From CAXBMB01 sp052078155 (lineage in GTDB: Bacteria > Pseudomonadota > Alphaproteobacteria > Kiloniellales > DSM-21159), in assembly GCA_052078155.1 (NCBI GenBank), contig JBQJBP010000001.1:1736001-1800000 (forward strand): 64,000 nucleotides of DNA, in the 5' to 3' direction. Positions 40,057-49,216 of this stretch are shown piece after piece. Position 1 is the stretch's first letter. Each line of letters opens with the position of its first letter. Made by a program: the position numbers and the translations under genes. Under the pieces are notes generated by a model, which had not been told where the DNA came from, did not search any database, and worked only from the letters and a program-made list of their open reading frames with translations.

Positions 40057-41232
40057 TCAGGAAAGCAGGCTCTCGATCCGGTTCAGCACCTTATCCAGGC
40101 CCTGGCCGGTTCCCTGTCGGGCAATGTCATCGGCAACCTGAGCCGCATTATCTGCGTATTTCTGTTCGCTTAGCAGATGGCTCAGTGCCCGAAGAAAGTC
40201 CTTAGCAACATAGGTGCCACTGCTGGTCATGCTGACGCCGATTTTCAAAGGACCAACGGCGCGGTTGTTGCCCTGATGCTCCATATGGCTTGGCACAAAA
40301 AGCTGTGGTCGGCCCAGCGCCAGAACCGCTTCCAGCGTTCCCAGCCCTCCGTGATGAATGACACAGCGCGCCTCGGCCACCATGGCGGCCAGATCCTGCG
40401 GTTCATTGTGGATGGTCAGCCCCTTGGCCCGCCAGAACGCCAGCTCTTTGGGCCCAGCACCGCGAAGGAAGACACTGCCTTCATAATCAGACTGGGCCAG
40501 GCCTCTCAGGATTTTCGGGGTCGGTCCTTTCATCAGTCCCAAATAGGCAAAGTAGTCTTTTGTCGGGATCTGTTGATGGCAGGGCGCAGGCAGTGCTTCC
40601 AAAGGTCCAACAACCGCCTGACTGCGCTGGGAGGCATGACTGTCCAGCAGGTCGAGCGTGATGATGAAACTGGCGTCGGCCTGCAGCAGTTGTGGCAGGT
40701 GGGCCAGGGGCGTCTGTCCTCTTTTTTGCAGGGCCGCGTTCACCACCTGCAGAATCTGAGCTTCGGGAATGCGCGGCGGGGCCTGACGGAACGGCGGGAA
40801 GGTTTTGTCTTCGCACGGCGGCAAGGAAAACCAGTCTCCCAGGGCCACCACCGGCAGCTGTCCCCGGGCAGACAGCTGGGCGGCCGGGGCGTAGTCAGCG
40901 ATCATCAAAGCGGGCTGAACCCTGTCGATCAACTGATCCCAGTCGGCCAGAGAGAGAGACAGGCGATCAGGGTCTGCAAAGCCACAGGCTTCCAGAATAT
41001 CGCCGTAGGATCCGACCAGGTCGGGACCGTTGTAAGCAGACTGCGGAGGTCGGCGGGTCACCTGTACCACATCATGCCCCCTGTCCCGGACCCGCTGGGC
41101 GATTGCCCCCAGAAAGGGAATGGCAAAGAGACAGCGATACCCGCGACGGCTCAGCGCATCAGCCAGCGGCAGCAGCCGGCCCACATGGCCAAACCCCTGC
41201 CCCAGCTCCCAGGCAAAGAGCACTGTTTTCAC
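40057..41232 (-). CDS. Glycosyltransferase of the MGT/UDP-glucuronosyltransferase-like family
   Basis: 391 residues with GT-B fold features. The N-terminal VLFAWELGQGFGHVGRLLPLADALSRRGY is the acceptor-binding Rossmann domain. The C-terminal HHGGLGTLEAVLALGRPQLFVPSHMEHQGNNRAV is the nucleotide-sugar signature of family GT1-like enzymes. The start is the GTG at 41232, ten bases after GGGAG, because the conserved start follows at once; an ATG at 41298 adds 22 unrelated residues. Its acceptor is unknown. No polysaccharide locus surrounds it. Confidence 0.82.
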   Translation of the reverse strand: MKTVLFAWELGQGFGHVGRLLPLADALSRRGYRCLFAIPFLGAIAQRVRDRGHDVVQVTRRPPQSAYNGPDLVGSYGDILEACGFADPDRLSLSLADWDQLIDRVQPALMIADYAPAAQLSARGQLPVVALGDWFSLPPCEDKTFPPFRQAPPRIPEAQILQVVNAALQKRGQTPLAHLPQLLQADASFIITLDLLDSHASQRSQAVVGPLEALPAPCHQQIPTKDYFAYLGLMKGPTPKILRGLAQSDYEGSVFLRGAGPKELAFWRAKGLTIHNEPQDLAAMVAEARCVIHHGGLGTLEAVLALGRPQLFVPSHMEHQGNNRAVGPLKIGVSMTSSGTYVAKDFLRALSHLLSEQKYADNAAQVADDIARQGTGQGLDKVLNRIESLLS

Positions 41233-41348
41233 TGTCAAAAAGCTCCCTTTCGTTCCGGTAGGTTGGCCGGTTGCTGACGGAAAAAGCCGATCAGACAAGA
41301 TCCAACCGGCTTCCTTTGATGTTTAGACTGCCGCAGCGTCAGGTGACC

Positions 41349-41648
41349 TCAGTTGTGGTCCGGATGACTTTTGGCAAAGGCGGCCTTCTGCTCGTCCGTG
41401 GCTTCGGTCTGGTACTTATCGCGCCACTGGCTATAGGGCATGCCGTAAACGATCTCGCGGGCCTGATCCTTGTCCATATCAATGCCATCGGCGTTGGCTG
41501 CTTCCATGTACCAGCGGCTCAGACAGTTTCGGCAAAAACCCGACAGATTCATCAGATCGATGTTCTGTACGTCGGTACGTTCCTGAAAATGTGCCACCAG
41601 TCGGCGAAAGGCCGCAGCCTCCAGTTTTTCCTTTTGAGCCTGATCCAT
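41349..41648 (-). CDS. DUF1244 family protein
   Basis: 99 residues. AFRRLVAHFQERTDVQNIDLMNLSGFCRNCLSRWYMEAA and GIDMDKDQAREIVYGMPYSQWRDKYQ cover the DUF1244 family, small helical proteins with a conserved GFCRNCL motif (CxxC pair) that may bind metal. Function unknown. I chose the ATG at 41648, with GAGAGAAAG upstream; a longer in-frame start at 41780 is not supported by the family. Confidence 0.92.
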   Translation of the reverse strand: MDQAQKEKLEAAAFRRLVAHFQERTDVQNIDLMNLSGFCRNCLSRWYMEAANADGIDMDKDQAREIVYGMPYSQWRDKYQTEATDEQKAAFAKSHPDHN

Positions 41649-41831
41649 CTTTCTCTCGCTTGTTGTCTCTGTTGGGTGCCCCCCGACTCTTTTTGCGGTC
41701 AGGTTGGGCCTTGCTTTTGGGCTATTTTGGCGATCCCCGTCGCCGACGCAACCGCAAACGCCTGATTGGTGCCGGATCACTTTCGATTGAGAGGTATCTG
41801 CCCAAGGGGCCAGGTCCGCCGTCGACCGCCG

Positions 41832-42965
41832 TTATACTCCGGCCACAGTCTCGGAAATCAGGAAATCGACCACCTTCTCCAGCGCCTCACGACTGGACGC
41901 GCCCTCTTTCAGGGCTGCGTGATACACAGCTTCCTGCCGGTGGGCGGAGGTTCCCCGCTTCAGAATGGTTCGGGCATGAAGCAGTTCATCCCGGCAATCC
42001 AGGGCGTCAGCATCCTCAGCCACCAGCTCAAAGATCTCTTCCAGCAGTTCGCCGTAGGGCACCACCTGGCTCTTGCCGAAGTCGATCAGCCCTTCATCAA
42101 TGCCGTACCTCTGGGCCCGCCAGCGGTTTTCCTGAACCAGCATGTTGGCATAGCGACGCCAACGCTGATTGCTGCGTTTCAGGCGGTAGAGCATACGCAA
42201 CAGGCAGATGTAGATGGCGGCCACAGCCACGCCGTCTTCCGCCCGGGTGCAGATGTCAGAGATCCGCAGCTCCAGGGTCGGAAAGCGGGTGGAAGGCCGC
42301 AGGTCCCACCAGAGTTTTGTGGCGTCCTGGATCACACCTGCGTCGATCAGACTGTTCAGGTGTCTCTGATACTCGCCCCAGGATTCAAAATCTTCCGGCA
42401 GACCTGTGCGGGGCAGTTCATCAAAGACAGCCAGCCGATAGGATTTCAAGCCCGAGAGCTTGCCGCGCCAGAAGGGCGAGGAGGTTGAAAGCGCCAGCAG
42501 GTGCGGCAGGAAATAGGTCACCTGCCCCATCAGATCCATGCGCAGGTCGTCGTCGTCCAGCCCCACGTGCACGTGCATGCCGCAAATTACCATGCGTCGG
42601 CCGACGCCTTCCAGGTCCCGCGCCAGGGTGACATAGCGTTCCTGTTCGGAATGGCGCAGGTCTTCCCAGATGGCAAAGGGATGGGTGGAAGCGGCGATGG
42701 GCGCGGCAGAGTGCTGAGCTGAAACTTCCGCCACCTTGCGCCGGGCCTGCTTGATCTCAAGCGCCGCTTCTTTCAGGCTGCTGCACTTGCTGGTGCCGAT
42801 TTCCACCTGACTTTTCAGGAACTCCGGCATGATGCCGCCGGGCACATGCTCGTTCAGGTCGGCCAGCAGTTCTTTGGTGGGTTCCGTCAGCAGGGCACGG
42901 CTGTCTTTGTCCACGAGGAGGTACTCCTCCTCCATGCCGATGGTAAAGCTTGGTTCAGTCAGCAC
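41832..42965 (-). CDS. Carboxylate-amine ligase, YbdK/GCS2 family
   Basis: 377 residues of the glutamate-cysteine ligase type 2 superfamily. N-terminal FTIGMEEEYLLVDKD with acidic metal ligands, QVEIGTSKCSSL, GMHVHVGLDDDD and TLELRISDICTRAED are diagnostic. E. coli YbdK has weak gamma-glutamylcysteine synthetase activity; the physiological reaction in this branch is unclear. It starts 79 bases after the N-formylglutamate amidohydrolase gene on the same strand. The two often co-occur and may form an operon handling glutamyl compounds. Confidence 0.9.
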   Translation of the reverse strand: MLTEPSFTIGMEEEYLLVDKDSRALLTEPTKELLADLNEHVPGGIMPEFLKSQVEIGTSKCSSLKEAALEIKQARRKVAEVSAQHSAAPIAASTHPFAIWEDLRHSEQERYVTLARDLEGVGRRMVICGMHVHVGLDDDDLRMDLMGQVTYFLPHLLALSTSSPFWRGKLSGLKSYRLAVFDELPRTGLPEDFESWGEYQRHLNSLIDAGVIQDATKLWWDLRPSTRFPTLELRISDICTRAEDGVAVAAIYICLLRMLYRLKRSNQRWRRYANMLVQENRWRAQRYGIDEGLIDFGKSQVVPYGELLEEIFELVAEDADALDCRDELLHARTILKRGTSAHRQEAVYHAALKEGASSREALEKVVDFLISETVAGV

Positions 42966-43044
42966 AGCCCCGTCTCCCCCTGATCATCAGCAGCAGTCAA
43001 CCGGACTGTTGCCGTTGGTTTTAGAAAGAGAGACCGAAGCGTTG

Positions 43045-43902
43045 TCAGGCCGCCCCTTTGCTTCTCTCTTTCAATGGCTGAAACACCGCCGGATCCTCCA
43101 ACAGTGGTGTCAGCACCTCTTCAAACACAGCTGCCCAATGCTCCACTCCACGGGGCCGGTCAATCAAGTCCTGCCGGATTTCAACCAGCGAGTACGGAAG
43201 GCCTCGGGATTCAGCGTGTGCATGAAGACTATAGTCTTCCAGCGAACGGCCTGAATAGGGCTCATTGTCGCCCACACAGATTCCCTTGGCCGCCAGAGCG
43301 TTCAGCAAGGGCCGGGTCAGGCGATCGTCCTGGTCCCATAGCAGGCCGACTTCCCAGGGGCGCTCAAACCCCTCCATGACAGGCGTAAAAGAGTGCATAA
43401 AGACCAGCGCTGGCGTGATGCCCCGGGCCAGCTGGGCCTCAATCAACCGCACCACAGCACCATGGTAGGGTTTAAACAGAGAATCGACCCGGCGTTGGCG
43501 ATCATCTCCGTCCAGGGCCTGATTGCCGGGAACGGTCAGTCCATCACTGACTTTGGGAATGGAGCCTGCTGATGAGAGGACCCGGTTGGGGTCAATGACC
43601 AGGCGTGAAAAATGACTGAAGACCGCCGGAGCCCCCAGCCGCCGGGCCAGACTGCGGGTCACCTTTTCAGCGCCGATGTCCCAGGCCACATGACGGGCCA
43701 GAGCGGCATGATCAATGCCCAGATCCCCCACTGCGCCCGGCAGATAGTTGGCCGCATGATCACAGATCAGGATCAGGGGAGCCGTGCCATCCAGACAGGC
43801 GAATTTGACCGGATCAGGGTCCTGTTCGGTCAAAAGGTCACCCTGCCCTCCCGCGGTAAAAAGCTGAGAGAGAGGTGGGTCAATAACATAGTGATTGGAC
43901 AT
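43045..43902 (-). CDS. N-formylglutamate amidohydrolase family protein
   Basis: 285 residues. PLILICDHAANYLPGAVGDLGI (metal-binding H), ALARHVAWDIGAEKVTRSLARRLGAPAVFSHFSRLVIDPNR, LVFMHSFTPVMEG and a closing SLVEIRQDLIDRP cover the FGase fold. The family hydrolyses N-formylglutamate in histidine degradation, but many members, especially beside YbdK-type ligases, lack hut genes, as here. I chose the ATG at 43902 (MSNHYVIDPPLSQLF); an in-frame start at 43986 is possible. Confidence 0.88.
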   Translation of the reverse strand: MSNHYVIDPPLSQLFTAGGQGDLLTEQDPDPVKFACLDGTAPLILICDHAANYLPGAVGDLGIDHAALARHVAWDIGAEKVTRSLARRLGAPAVFSHFSRLVIDPNRVLSSAGSIPKVSDGLTVPGNQALDGDDRQRRVDSLFKPYHGAVVRLIEAQLARGITPALVFMHSFTPVMEGFERPWEVGLLWDQDDRLTRPLLNALAAKGICVGDNEPYSGRSLEDYSLHAHAESRGLPYSLVEIRQDLIDRPRGVEHWAAVFEEVLTPLLEDPAVFQPLKERSKGAA

Positions 43903-44196
43903 GCTCTGGAAGTAGCTCTTTCGCTCCGCCGACGCAAGCCATAGCGGCTTTCTCTCTTGGTCTATTCCAGGCAGGCTCGGCAGCACGCCAGGCAGATGAT
44001 GAACGAAGACATGCCAAAAAAGGCGCGGCCCACGAGAAACCGGATTATACGAAAATTCCGGAAATAATACGTTAACTATAACAAATTGGAATCAAACAGC
44101 ATTTTATGAATATTTCCGGGGCACCTGAGAACTTTTCTTAACTCTCTGGCAAGAAGCAGGGCGTAAGTTCGGGAAACCTTAGTTGTTTGTTTGAGT

Positions 44197-44799
44197 ATGA
44201 GTATGTTGCTGCGCCCTTCGCTTGCTGTCACACCCGACCTGTCCAGCTGGTCCTACGAGAGCTATCTGCGTGAAACGCCTTCGTTTCAGTTTGATATCTT
44301 CACCTCTCTCGTCTCCCTTTGGCGCAGCAAAAAACAGGACAGAGCTTTGCCTGCCTGGCGGGACTTCGATCCGACAGATCTGAGAAGCTGGATGGGGGCC
44401 ATCGCCATTTGGCAAAACGGACAGCTGCCACAGCCCCAGATTACCAATCGGCTTTTTGGCCATAAAGCCGGGGCAGATCCACTGGATCCCCATCCCGCCG
44501 CCAGCGATCTGCCAGCCGTCAGTGATCATGACAGAGCCCGGGAAGCCAACTACCTGTCCCTCCTGGTAGAACAAGGACTGTTGGGACGCGAGCGCGGCAC
44601 TCTCCATCTGTCAGATGGCGCGCTGAAGAAAGTTGAGATCCTCTCCCTGCCCTTTGCTGACGACGGACAGACCGTCAGCCATCTGCTGTCGGTACATACC
44701 TTTTCAGACCCGGCATCAGCTCAGGAGGCCGTTAACTGGCCCCGATTGCCTCAACTGCCTGCGGCAGGCGATGACCTGGCAGACCACCTATCTCTGTAA
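44197..44799 (+). CDS. PAS-domain protein (PF07310-like), short
   Basis: 200 residues. FDIFTSLVSLWRSKKQDRALPAWRDFDPTDLRSWMGAIAIW corresponds to the start of the alphaproteobacterial PAS_5 family (consensus YW..KRG.R.MP.R.DIDP). The later part (YLSLLVEQGLLGRERGTLHLSDG, ILSLPFADDGQTVSHLLSVH) fits a PAS sheet. The family's role is unknown. The start is uncertain: TTG 44191, ATG 44197 and ATG 44203 are in frame and none has a clear ribosome-binding site. The stop TAA runs directly into a repeat fragment (TAAAGCATGATCGG). Confidence 0.7.
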   Translation: MSMLLRPSLAVTPDLSSWSYESYLRETPSFQFDIFTSLVSLWRSKKQDRALPAWRDFDPTDLRSWMGAIAIWQNGQLPQPQITNRLFGHKAGADPLDPHPAASDLPAVSDHDRAREANYLSLLVEQGLLGRERGTLHLSDGALKKVEILSLPFADDGQTVSHLLSVHTFSDPASAQEAVNWPRLPQLPAAGDDLADHLSL

Positions 44800-44835
44800 A
44801 GCATGATCGGTTGAAGTAGAGCGCTGTGGGCTTAA
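44797..44835. repeat. Half copy of the dispersed repeat at the PAS gene stop
   Basis: TAAAGCATGATCGGTTGAAG followed by TAGAGCGCTGTGGGCTTAAG matches the left end of intact copies and then stops. The terminal TAGAG has become TAAAG and provides the TAA stop codon of the preceding gene. Confidence 0.55.
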
Positions 44836-45266
44836 GCCCCAACAAAGGCTGTCTTCTGCCTTGTGAAAAAGAGGCGAATTCTTGCGTCCAGGCCTATCAC
44901 GCAGCCTGTTCCTTTAAAGCCGTTGGACAGAACCGCTCTCAAGCTTTCCCCTGACGTCAGCCACCTTGTTCCATCCCCCCTGCCCGGTTTGTCCCGCTTG
45001 GCCAAAAGGGTCACGGAAACTGCCTGTCTGTTGGCCAGGTGGATTGCGAGAAAAGCGACCTGCAAACTCCGTCAAACCAATCCCGTCTTACTCAGGCTCG
45101 GTCGTCTTGACCCTCTTTGGGCACTGCGTCATTATGTGGTAATACCACTATACCATTTTTACGGTTCATACCACTTCCCACTCCAAATTCACGAGAGGGG
45201 CGGCCTGAGTTCATCGCTGAAACCGACGGACACAACGGCCAATGACATCAGGGAAACGAGACTGCT
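44836..45266. other. Intergenic region upstream of the GntR regulator
   Basis: About 430 bases. The first 300 show no gene I trust; the last 130 hold the GntR operator at 45136-45148 and the promoter for 45267-46091. Confidence 0.35.
45136..45148. promoter_or_regulatory. FadR/GntR-type operator
   Basis: GTGGTAATACCAC is a perfect palindrome containing TGGT-NNN-ACCA, the consensus recognised by FadR-subfamily GntR regulators. Further ACCA half-sites follow (TACCAT at 45150, ATACCAC at 45168). It lies 119 bases before the GntR gene, which suggests autoregulation and control of the glycerate genes downstream. Confidence 0.6.
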
Positions 45267-46091
45267 GTGACCGATCAGACCGCGCTGACCAGCGAAGCAG
45301 AAAGAAATCCGACGGGAGATAGCCGTTTTCAGGAAATTCCCCGGGAGAAAGTCTCTGACCGGGTGGCCCTGGAACTGTTGCGCCTGATCTCGTCAGGACG
45401 GCTTGCCCCCGGGGAGCGTCTGCCCGGAGAACGTCAGCTGGCCGATATGATGAATGTCAGCCGGGTGTCTGTGCGCGCGGCCCTCCAGCAACTGAAAGCA
45501 CAGGGTCTTGTGGCCGCTGTTCAGGGCGGCGGCACCCGTGTGGTCGCGGCCAGCAGTGAGGTTAATCCCAGCCTGGTCTCACTGGCGCGGGGCAACCTGA
45601 GCAACCAGCTGGATCTGATGGAAATCCGCAGTCGCTTGGAAGTCTGGGCTGCCCGCCGGGCGGCAGAAAACGCGACGGAAGAGCAGATCGAAGAGATTCA
45701 GAAGCACCTGACGGCCATGAGTCTGAAGGGACGCAAGCCACGCGACACAGCCGATGACGACATGAAGTTTCATCTGGCCATCGCCAAAGCGGCAAACAGC
45801 CCCATGTATCTGCACCTGCTGTCGGCGCTGGGGGATGCGCTGGAACGCTCCTTTACCTTTACGCGCATGACCCTTTGGCCCAGTTCCCAGGATTTGACCC
45901 TGTTGGAGCAGCATCACCGGATTGCTGTGGCCATTCGCATGGGCGACCCGGATGCGGCGGAGCAGGCCATGGAAGACCACCTGGAGCATGTCCTGGTCGA
46001 GGTTAAGTCCTCACTGGAAAAAGAAAGCAGCCTGCAAAAGGAAGACAGGGACTCCCCCGTTCCTGCCCTGGACAAGCCTGCACCGGCTTAG
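45267..46091 (+). CDS. FadR-subfamily GntR transcriptional regulator
   Basis: 274 residues. Winged helix at about 25-95: VSDRVALELLRLISSGRLAPGERLPGERQLADMMNVSRVSVRAALQQLKAQGLV, then QGGGTRV. The C-terminal FCD helical domain (LMEIRSRLEVWAARRAAENATEEQIEEI; metal-ligand pattern DDDMKFHLAIAKAANSPMYLHLL ... EQHHRIAVAIRMGDPDAAEQAMEDHLEHV) normally binds a small organic acid with the help of a metal ion. The start is a GTG at 45267. It lies 53 bases upstream of glycerate 2-kinase on the same strand and has a matching operator at 45136. Glycerate, hydroxypyruvate or a related acid is the likely effector (inferred). Confidence 0.9.
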   Translation: MTDQTALTSEAERNPTGDSRFQEIPREKVSDRVALELLRLISSGRLAPGERLPGERQLADMMNVSRVSVRAALQQLKAQGLVAAVQGGGTRVVAASSEVNPSLVSLARGNLSNQLDLMEIRSRLEVWAARRAAENATEEQIEEIQKHLTAMSLKGRKPRDTADDDMKFHLAIAKAANSPMYLHLLSALGDALERSFTFTRMTLWPSSQDLTLLEQHHRIAVAIRMGDPDAAEQAMEDHLEHVLVEVKSSLEKESSLQKEDRDSPVPALDKPAPA

Positions 46092-46144
46092 AGGCCCAGA
46101 ACCGCCTGCCCCGCCTGATCTGTTGATTGTAATCCGAGTTTTAC

Positions 46145-47431
46145 ATGACCGACCCCGCTGCCTGGACCGACCCCAAGTCTCTGCTGAGTTCTCTGTTTGA
46201 TGCAGCCCTGGGGGCCGCGGACCCGCTAGAGGTTCTGCCGGGTTACCTGCCAGAGCCGCCCAAAGGCAAAACCCTTGTCCTGGGGGCAGGGAAAGCGGCG
46301 GCAGCCATGGCAAAAGCTGTTGAGGATCACTGGCAAGGACCTCTGGAGGGACTGGTTGTCACCCGTTATGACCATGGCCTGGCTTGCGAGAAAATCGAGG
46401 TCATTGAAGCCGCCCATCCCGTGCCCGATGCCGCCGGTCAGGAGGCAGCTCGCCGCATCCTGCAAAAGGCCGAAAGCCTGGGCGAAGATGATCTGCTGCT
46501 GTGCCTGATTTCCGGCGGCGGGTCCTCCTTGCTGGCGTTGCCGGCAGAAGGAGTATCCCTGGCGGACAAACAGGCCATCAACAAGGCGCTGCTGCGAAGC
46601 GGCGCCCCCATTGATGAAATGAACTGTCTGCGCAAGCACCTGTCGGCCATCAAGGGCGGACGGCTGGCGGCGGCAGCCTACCCAGCCAGGGTAGTGACCC
46701 TCAGCATTTCGGACGTGCCGGGCGACGATCCCTCGGTTATTGCCTCCGGCCCCACCGTTGCTGACTCCACCAGCAGCCAGGACGCGCTGGCTATCCTGGA
46801 AAAATACGACCTGGATGTCCCGGACGAGATTTTGCGCCACCTGAAGGACCCGGCCAGTGAAAATCCCAAGCCGGGTGACCGGCGACTGTCTCGCAGTCAG
46901 CAGGTCCTCATTGCCCGGCCTCAGGATTCTCTGGAGGCTGCAGCCAAAGCTGCAGAGGCGCAGGGATTGAACTGTCTGATCCTGGGAGATGCTCTGGAAG
47001 GCGAAGCCCGCGAAGTGGCCCAGGTTTTAGCTGGTATCGCAAAACAGGTCCGTCGTCACGGCCAGCCTGCAGCCGCCCCGCTTGTGTTGCTGTCAGGCGG
47101 CGAGACGACGGTGACCCTGAAAGGAAAGGGCCGGGGCGGACGCAATGCGGAATTCCTGCTGGCCCTGGCTGTTGCCCTGGACGGCTGGGAGGGCATCCAC
47201 GCCATCGCCTGCGATACGGATGGCATTGATGGCAGCGAAGACAACGCGGGGGCTTTCCTGAGCGACGATTTGCTGGCCCGGGCCCGGCAAGAGGGGCTCG
47301 ACCCCAAGGCCTATTTGGCCGATAATGACGCCTATTCCTTCTTCCAGGCTATGAATGAGTTGCTGGTGACCGGGCCAACCCGCACCAACGTAAACGACTT
47401 TCGCGCTATTTTGATCTTGCCGGAAAGCTAG
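46145..47431 (+). CDS. ttuD: Glycerate 2-kinase (MOFRL family)
   Basis: 428 residues, two-domain glycerate kinase of the GckA/TtuD type. The N-terminal domain contains KTLVLGAGKAAAAMAKAVE, AAHPVPDAAGQEAARRIL and LCLISGGGSSLLALPAEGVSL. The C-terminal MOFRL domain contains LLSGGETTVTLKGKGRGGRNAEFLLALA and ACDTDGIDGSEDNAGAFLSDD. It phosphorylates D-glycerate to 2-phosphoglycerate (older annotations: hydroxypyruvate reductase). It lies between its probable regulator and pyruvate kinase, so the operon would take glycerate towards pyruvate; enolase is not here. Confidence 0.92.
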   Translation: MTDPAAWTDPKSLLSSLFDAALGAADPLEVLPGYLPEPPKGKTLVLGAGKAAAAMAKAVEDHWQGPLEGLVVTRYDHGLACEKIEVIEAAHPVPDAAGQEAARRILQKAESLGEDDLLLCLISGGGSSLLALPAEGVSLADKQAINKALLRSGAPIDEMNCLRKHLSAIKGGRLAAAAYPARVVTLSISDVPGDDPSVIASGPTVADSTSSQDALAILEKYDLDVPDEILRHLKDPASENPKPGDRRLSRSQQVLIARPQDSLEAAAKAAEAQGLNCLILGDALEGEAREVAQVLAGIAKQVRRHGQPAAAPLVLLSGGETTVTLKGKGRGGRNAEFLLALAVALDGWEGIHAIACDTDGIDGSEDNAGAFLSDDLLARARQEGLDPKAYLADNDAYSFFQAMNELLVTGPTRTNVNDFRAILILPES

Positions 47432-47550
47432 ATTTTTCATTTTGCCTGATCGCCTTGCATCCAAAGACACCAGCAGGAATGCTGCCAAACATCACAGACT
47501 GCCGATCTGATTGTCATATCGCTGTCTTTAACAGGAGTTAGCCTAAGCCC

Positions 47551-48969
47551 ATGCGCCGAGAAAGAAACGCCAAGATCATCGCCACTTTGGGCCCTTCCAG
47601 CTCGGACGAGCGCAGCATTCGCGCCCTCTTCGACGCCGGGGCTGATGTCTTCCGCTTCAATTTCAGCCATGGTGACCACGCCGAGCACAAAGCCAGGTAC
47701 GACATTGTCCGGGCCATTGAAAAAGAAACCGGTCGCCCCATTGCCATCCTGCAGGACCTGCAAGGTCCCAAGCTGCGGATTGGGACCTTTGAGGAGGGCG
47801 TGGTGAACCTGAAGCGTGGCCAGGCTTTCCGTCTGGACAGCGACCCAGCGCCGGGCAATGAGCAGCGGGTCAATCTGCCCCATCCTGAGATCTTCAAAGC
47901 CTTAAAGCCCGAAACCCTCATTCTGCTGGATGACGGCAAACTGCGCCTGATGGTCACAGAAACCGGAGACGGCTACGCCGTTACCGAAGTGGAGACAGAA
48001 GGCCCCTTGAGCAACCGCAAGGGTGTCAATGTGCCTGCGGTGGTGATGCCCCTGTCCCCACTCACCAAGAAAGATCGTGAGGATCTGGCTTTCGGCCTGG
48101 AGCTGGGTGTGGACTGGGTGGCTCTTTCCTTTGTCCAGCGCCCGGAAGATCTGCTGGAGATTCGTCGGCTGGTGGATGGCCGGGTCCCGGTTATGGCCAA
48201 GGTTGAAAAACCAGCCGCGCTGGAGTGTCTGAGTGAACTGGTGGAACTGTCCGACGCCATCATGGTCGCACGGGGCGATCTGGGTGTTGAGTTGATGCCT
48301 GAAGAAGTGCCCGGACGTCAGAAGGAAATCGTCAAAGCCTGTCGTCTGGCTGGCAAACCAGTTGTCGTCGCCACACAGATGCTGGATTCCATGGTCAACT
48401 CCCCCGCCCCGACACGGGCTGAAGCCTCCGACGTGGCAACGGCCATTTACGACGGTGCGGACGCGGTCATGCTGTCTGCAGAATCAGCCGCCGGACATTA
48501 TCCCGTCGAGTCCGTTTCCATGATGAGCCGCATCATCTCCTATGTGGAGCAGGACCCTACCTACCGGCCCATCATTGATGCCCTGCATGCCACACCGGAA
48601 CCCACGGCTGCTGATGCCATTTCTGCTGCCGCAGCCCAGGTGGCCCAAACCCTGTCAGCTGCCGCCATTGTAACCTTCACCACCTCCGGCTCCACAGCGT
48701 TACGGGCGGCGCGGGAACGGCCAACGGCCCCGATCCTGTCCCTGACCTCCAAACTGGAAACGGCCCGGCGACTGGCTTTGCTTTGGGGCGCCCACTCTGT
48801 TCATACCGAAGACGCCACTGACTTCTCGGAAATGGTTGCCATTGCCCAGGAACTGGCGGCCAAGGACGGCTTTGCCCGGGACGGCGACAAACTGGTGGTC
48901 ACCGCCGGAGTTCCCTTTGGAACGCCCGGGGCAACCAATGTGCTGCGCATTACAGAAGTGGGCGGCTGA
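47551..48969 (+). CDS. pyk: Pyruvate kinase
   Basis: 472 residues; converts PEP and ADP to pyruvate and ATP. Motifs: RNAKIIATLGPSS, FRFNFSHGDHAEH, LQDLQGPKLRIG, VMAKVEKPAALECL (catalytic Lys), SDAIMVARGDLGVELMPEEVPGRQKEIV and DAVMLSAESAAGHYPVESV. The usual ETA of the last motif is ESA here, a common variant. It follows glycerate 2-kinase by 119 bases with AGGAG before the ATG. A dispersed repeat and a terminator follow. Confidence 0.96.
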   Translation: MRRERNAKIIATLGPSSSDERSIRALFDAGADVFRFNFSHGDHAEHKARYDIVRAIEKETGRPIAILQDLQGPKLRIGTFEEGVVNLKRGQAFRLDSDPAPGNEQRVNLPHPEIFKALKPETLILLDDGKLRLMVTETGDGYAVTEVETEGPLSNRKGVNVPAVVMPLSPLTKKDREDLAFGLELGVDWVALSFVQRPEDLLEIRRLVDGRVPVMAKVEKPAALECLSELVELSDAIMVARGDLGVELMPEEVPGRQKEIVKACRLAGKPVVVATQMLDSMVNSPAPTRAEASDVATAIYDGADAVMLSAESAAGHYPVESVSMMSRIISYVEQDPTYRPIIDALHATPEPTAADAISAAAAQVAQTLSAAAIVTFTTSGSTALRAARERPTAPILSLTSKLETARRLALLWGAHSVHTEDATDFSEMVAIAQELAAKDGFARDGDKLVVTAGVPFGTPGATNVLRITEVGG

Positions 48970-48981
48970 CATCATCGTTTC

Positions 48982-49121
48982 CTAGAGTCAAATCGGTTTA
49001 TGTGGAATCACTACGTGATAACACTTCAATCGTGAATTTGCCTCTTTTCAGTGTTTTAGAGGATGATTCACGGTTTGGTTCCAAGCGCCAAGCGCTTAAA
49101 ACTAAACCGATCATGCTCTAG
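48982..49121. repeat. Dispersed palindromic repeat, copy 7 (long subtype)
   Basis: 140 bp from CCTAGAGTCAAATCGG to ACCGATCATGCTCTAG, nearly identical in plan to copies at 7150 and 27561. GGTTTGGTT-type and AAGCGCCAAGCGCTT cores are intact. It lies between the pyk stop and the terminator, so it would be transcribed with pyk. Confidence 0.88.
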
Positions 49122-49141
49122 TGAGGCGTAGTGTAAAACGC

Positions 49142-49173
49142 AAAAGGGGCTGCCTATCTGGCGGCCCCTTTTT
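49142..49173. terminator. Bidirectional intrinsic terminator between pyk and rarD
   Basis: AAAAGGGGCTGCC pairs, with small bulges, with GGCGGCCCCTTTT and is flanked by T-runs on both strands. Confidence 0.85.
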
Positions 49174-49216
49174 CTGTGCCTCTTTAACTCCAGGCCCTTT
49201 CCAGGCCACTCCGGTT

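Noticed and set aside
44863..45270. 135-codon frame upstream of the GntR gene
   Set aside because: It spans the GntR operator and promoter and overlaps the GntR start; no domain or ribosome-binding site.
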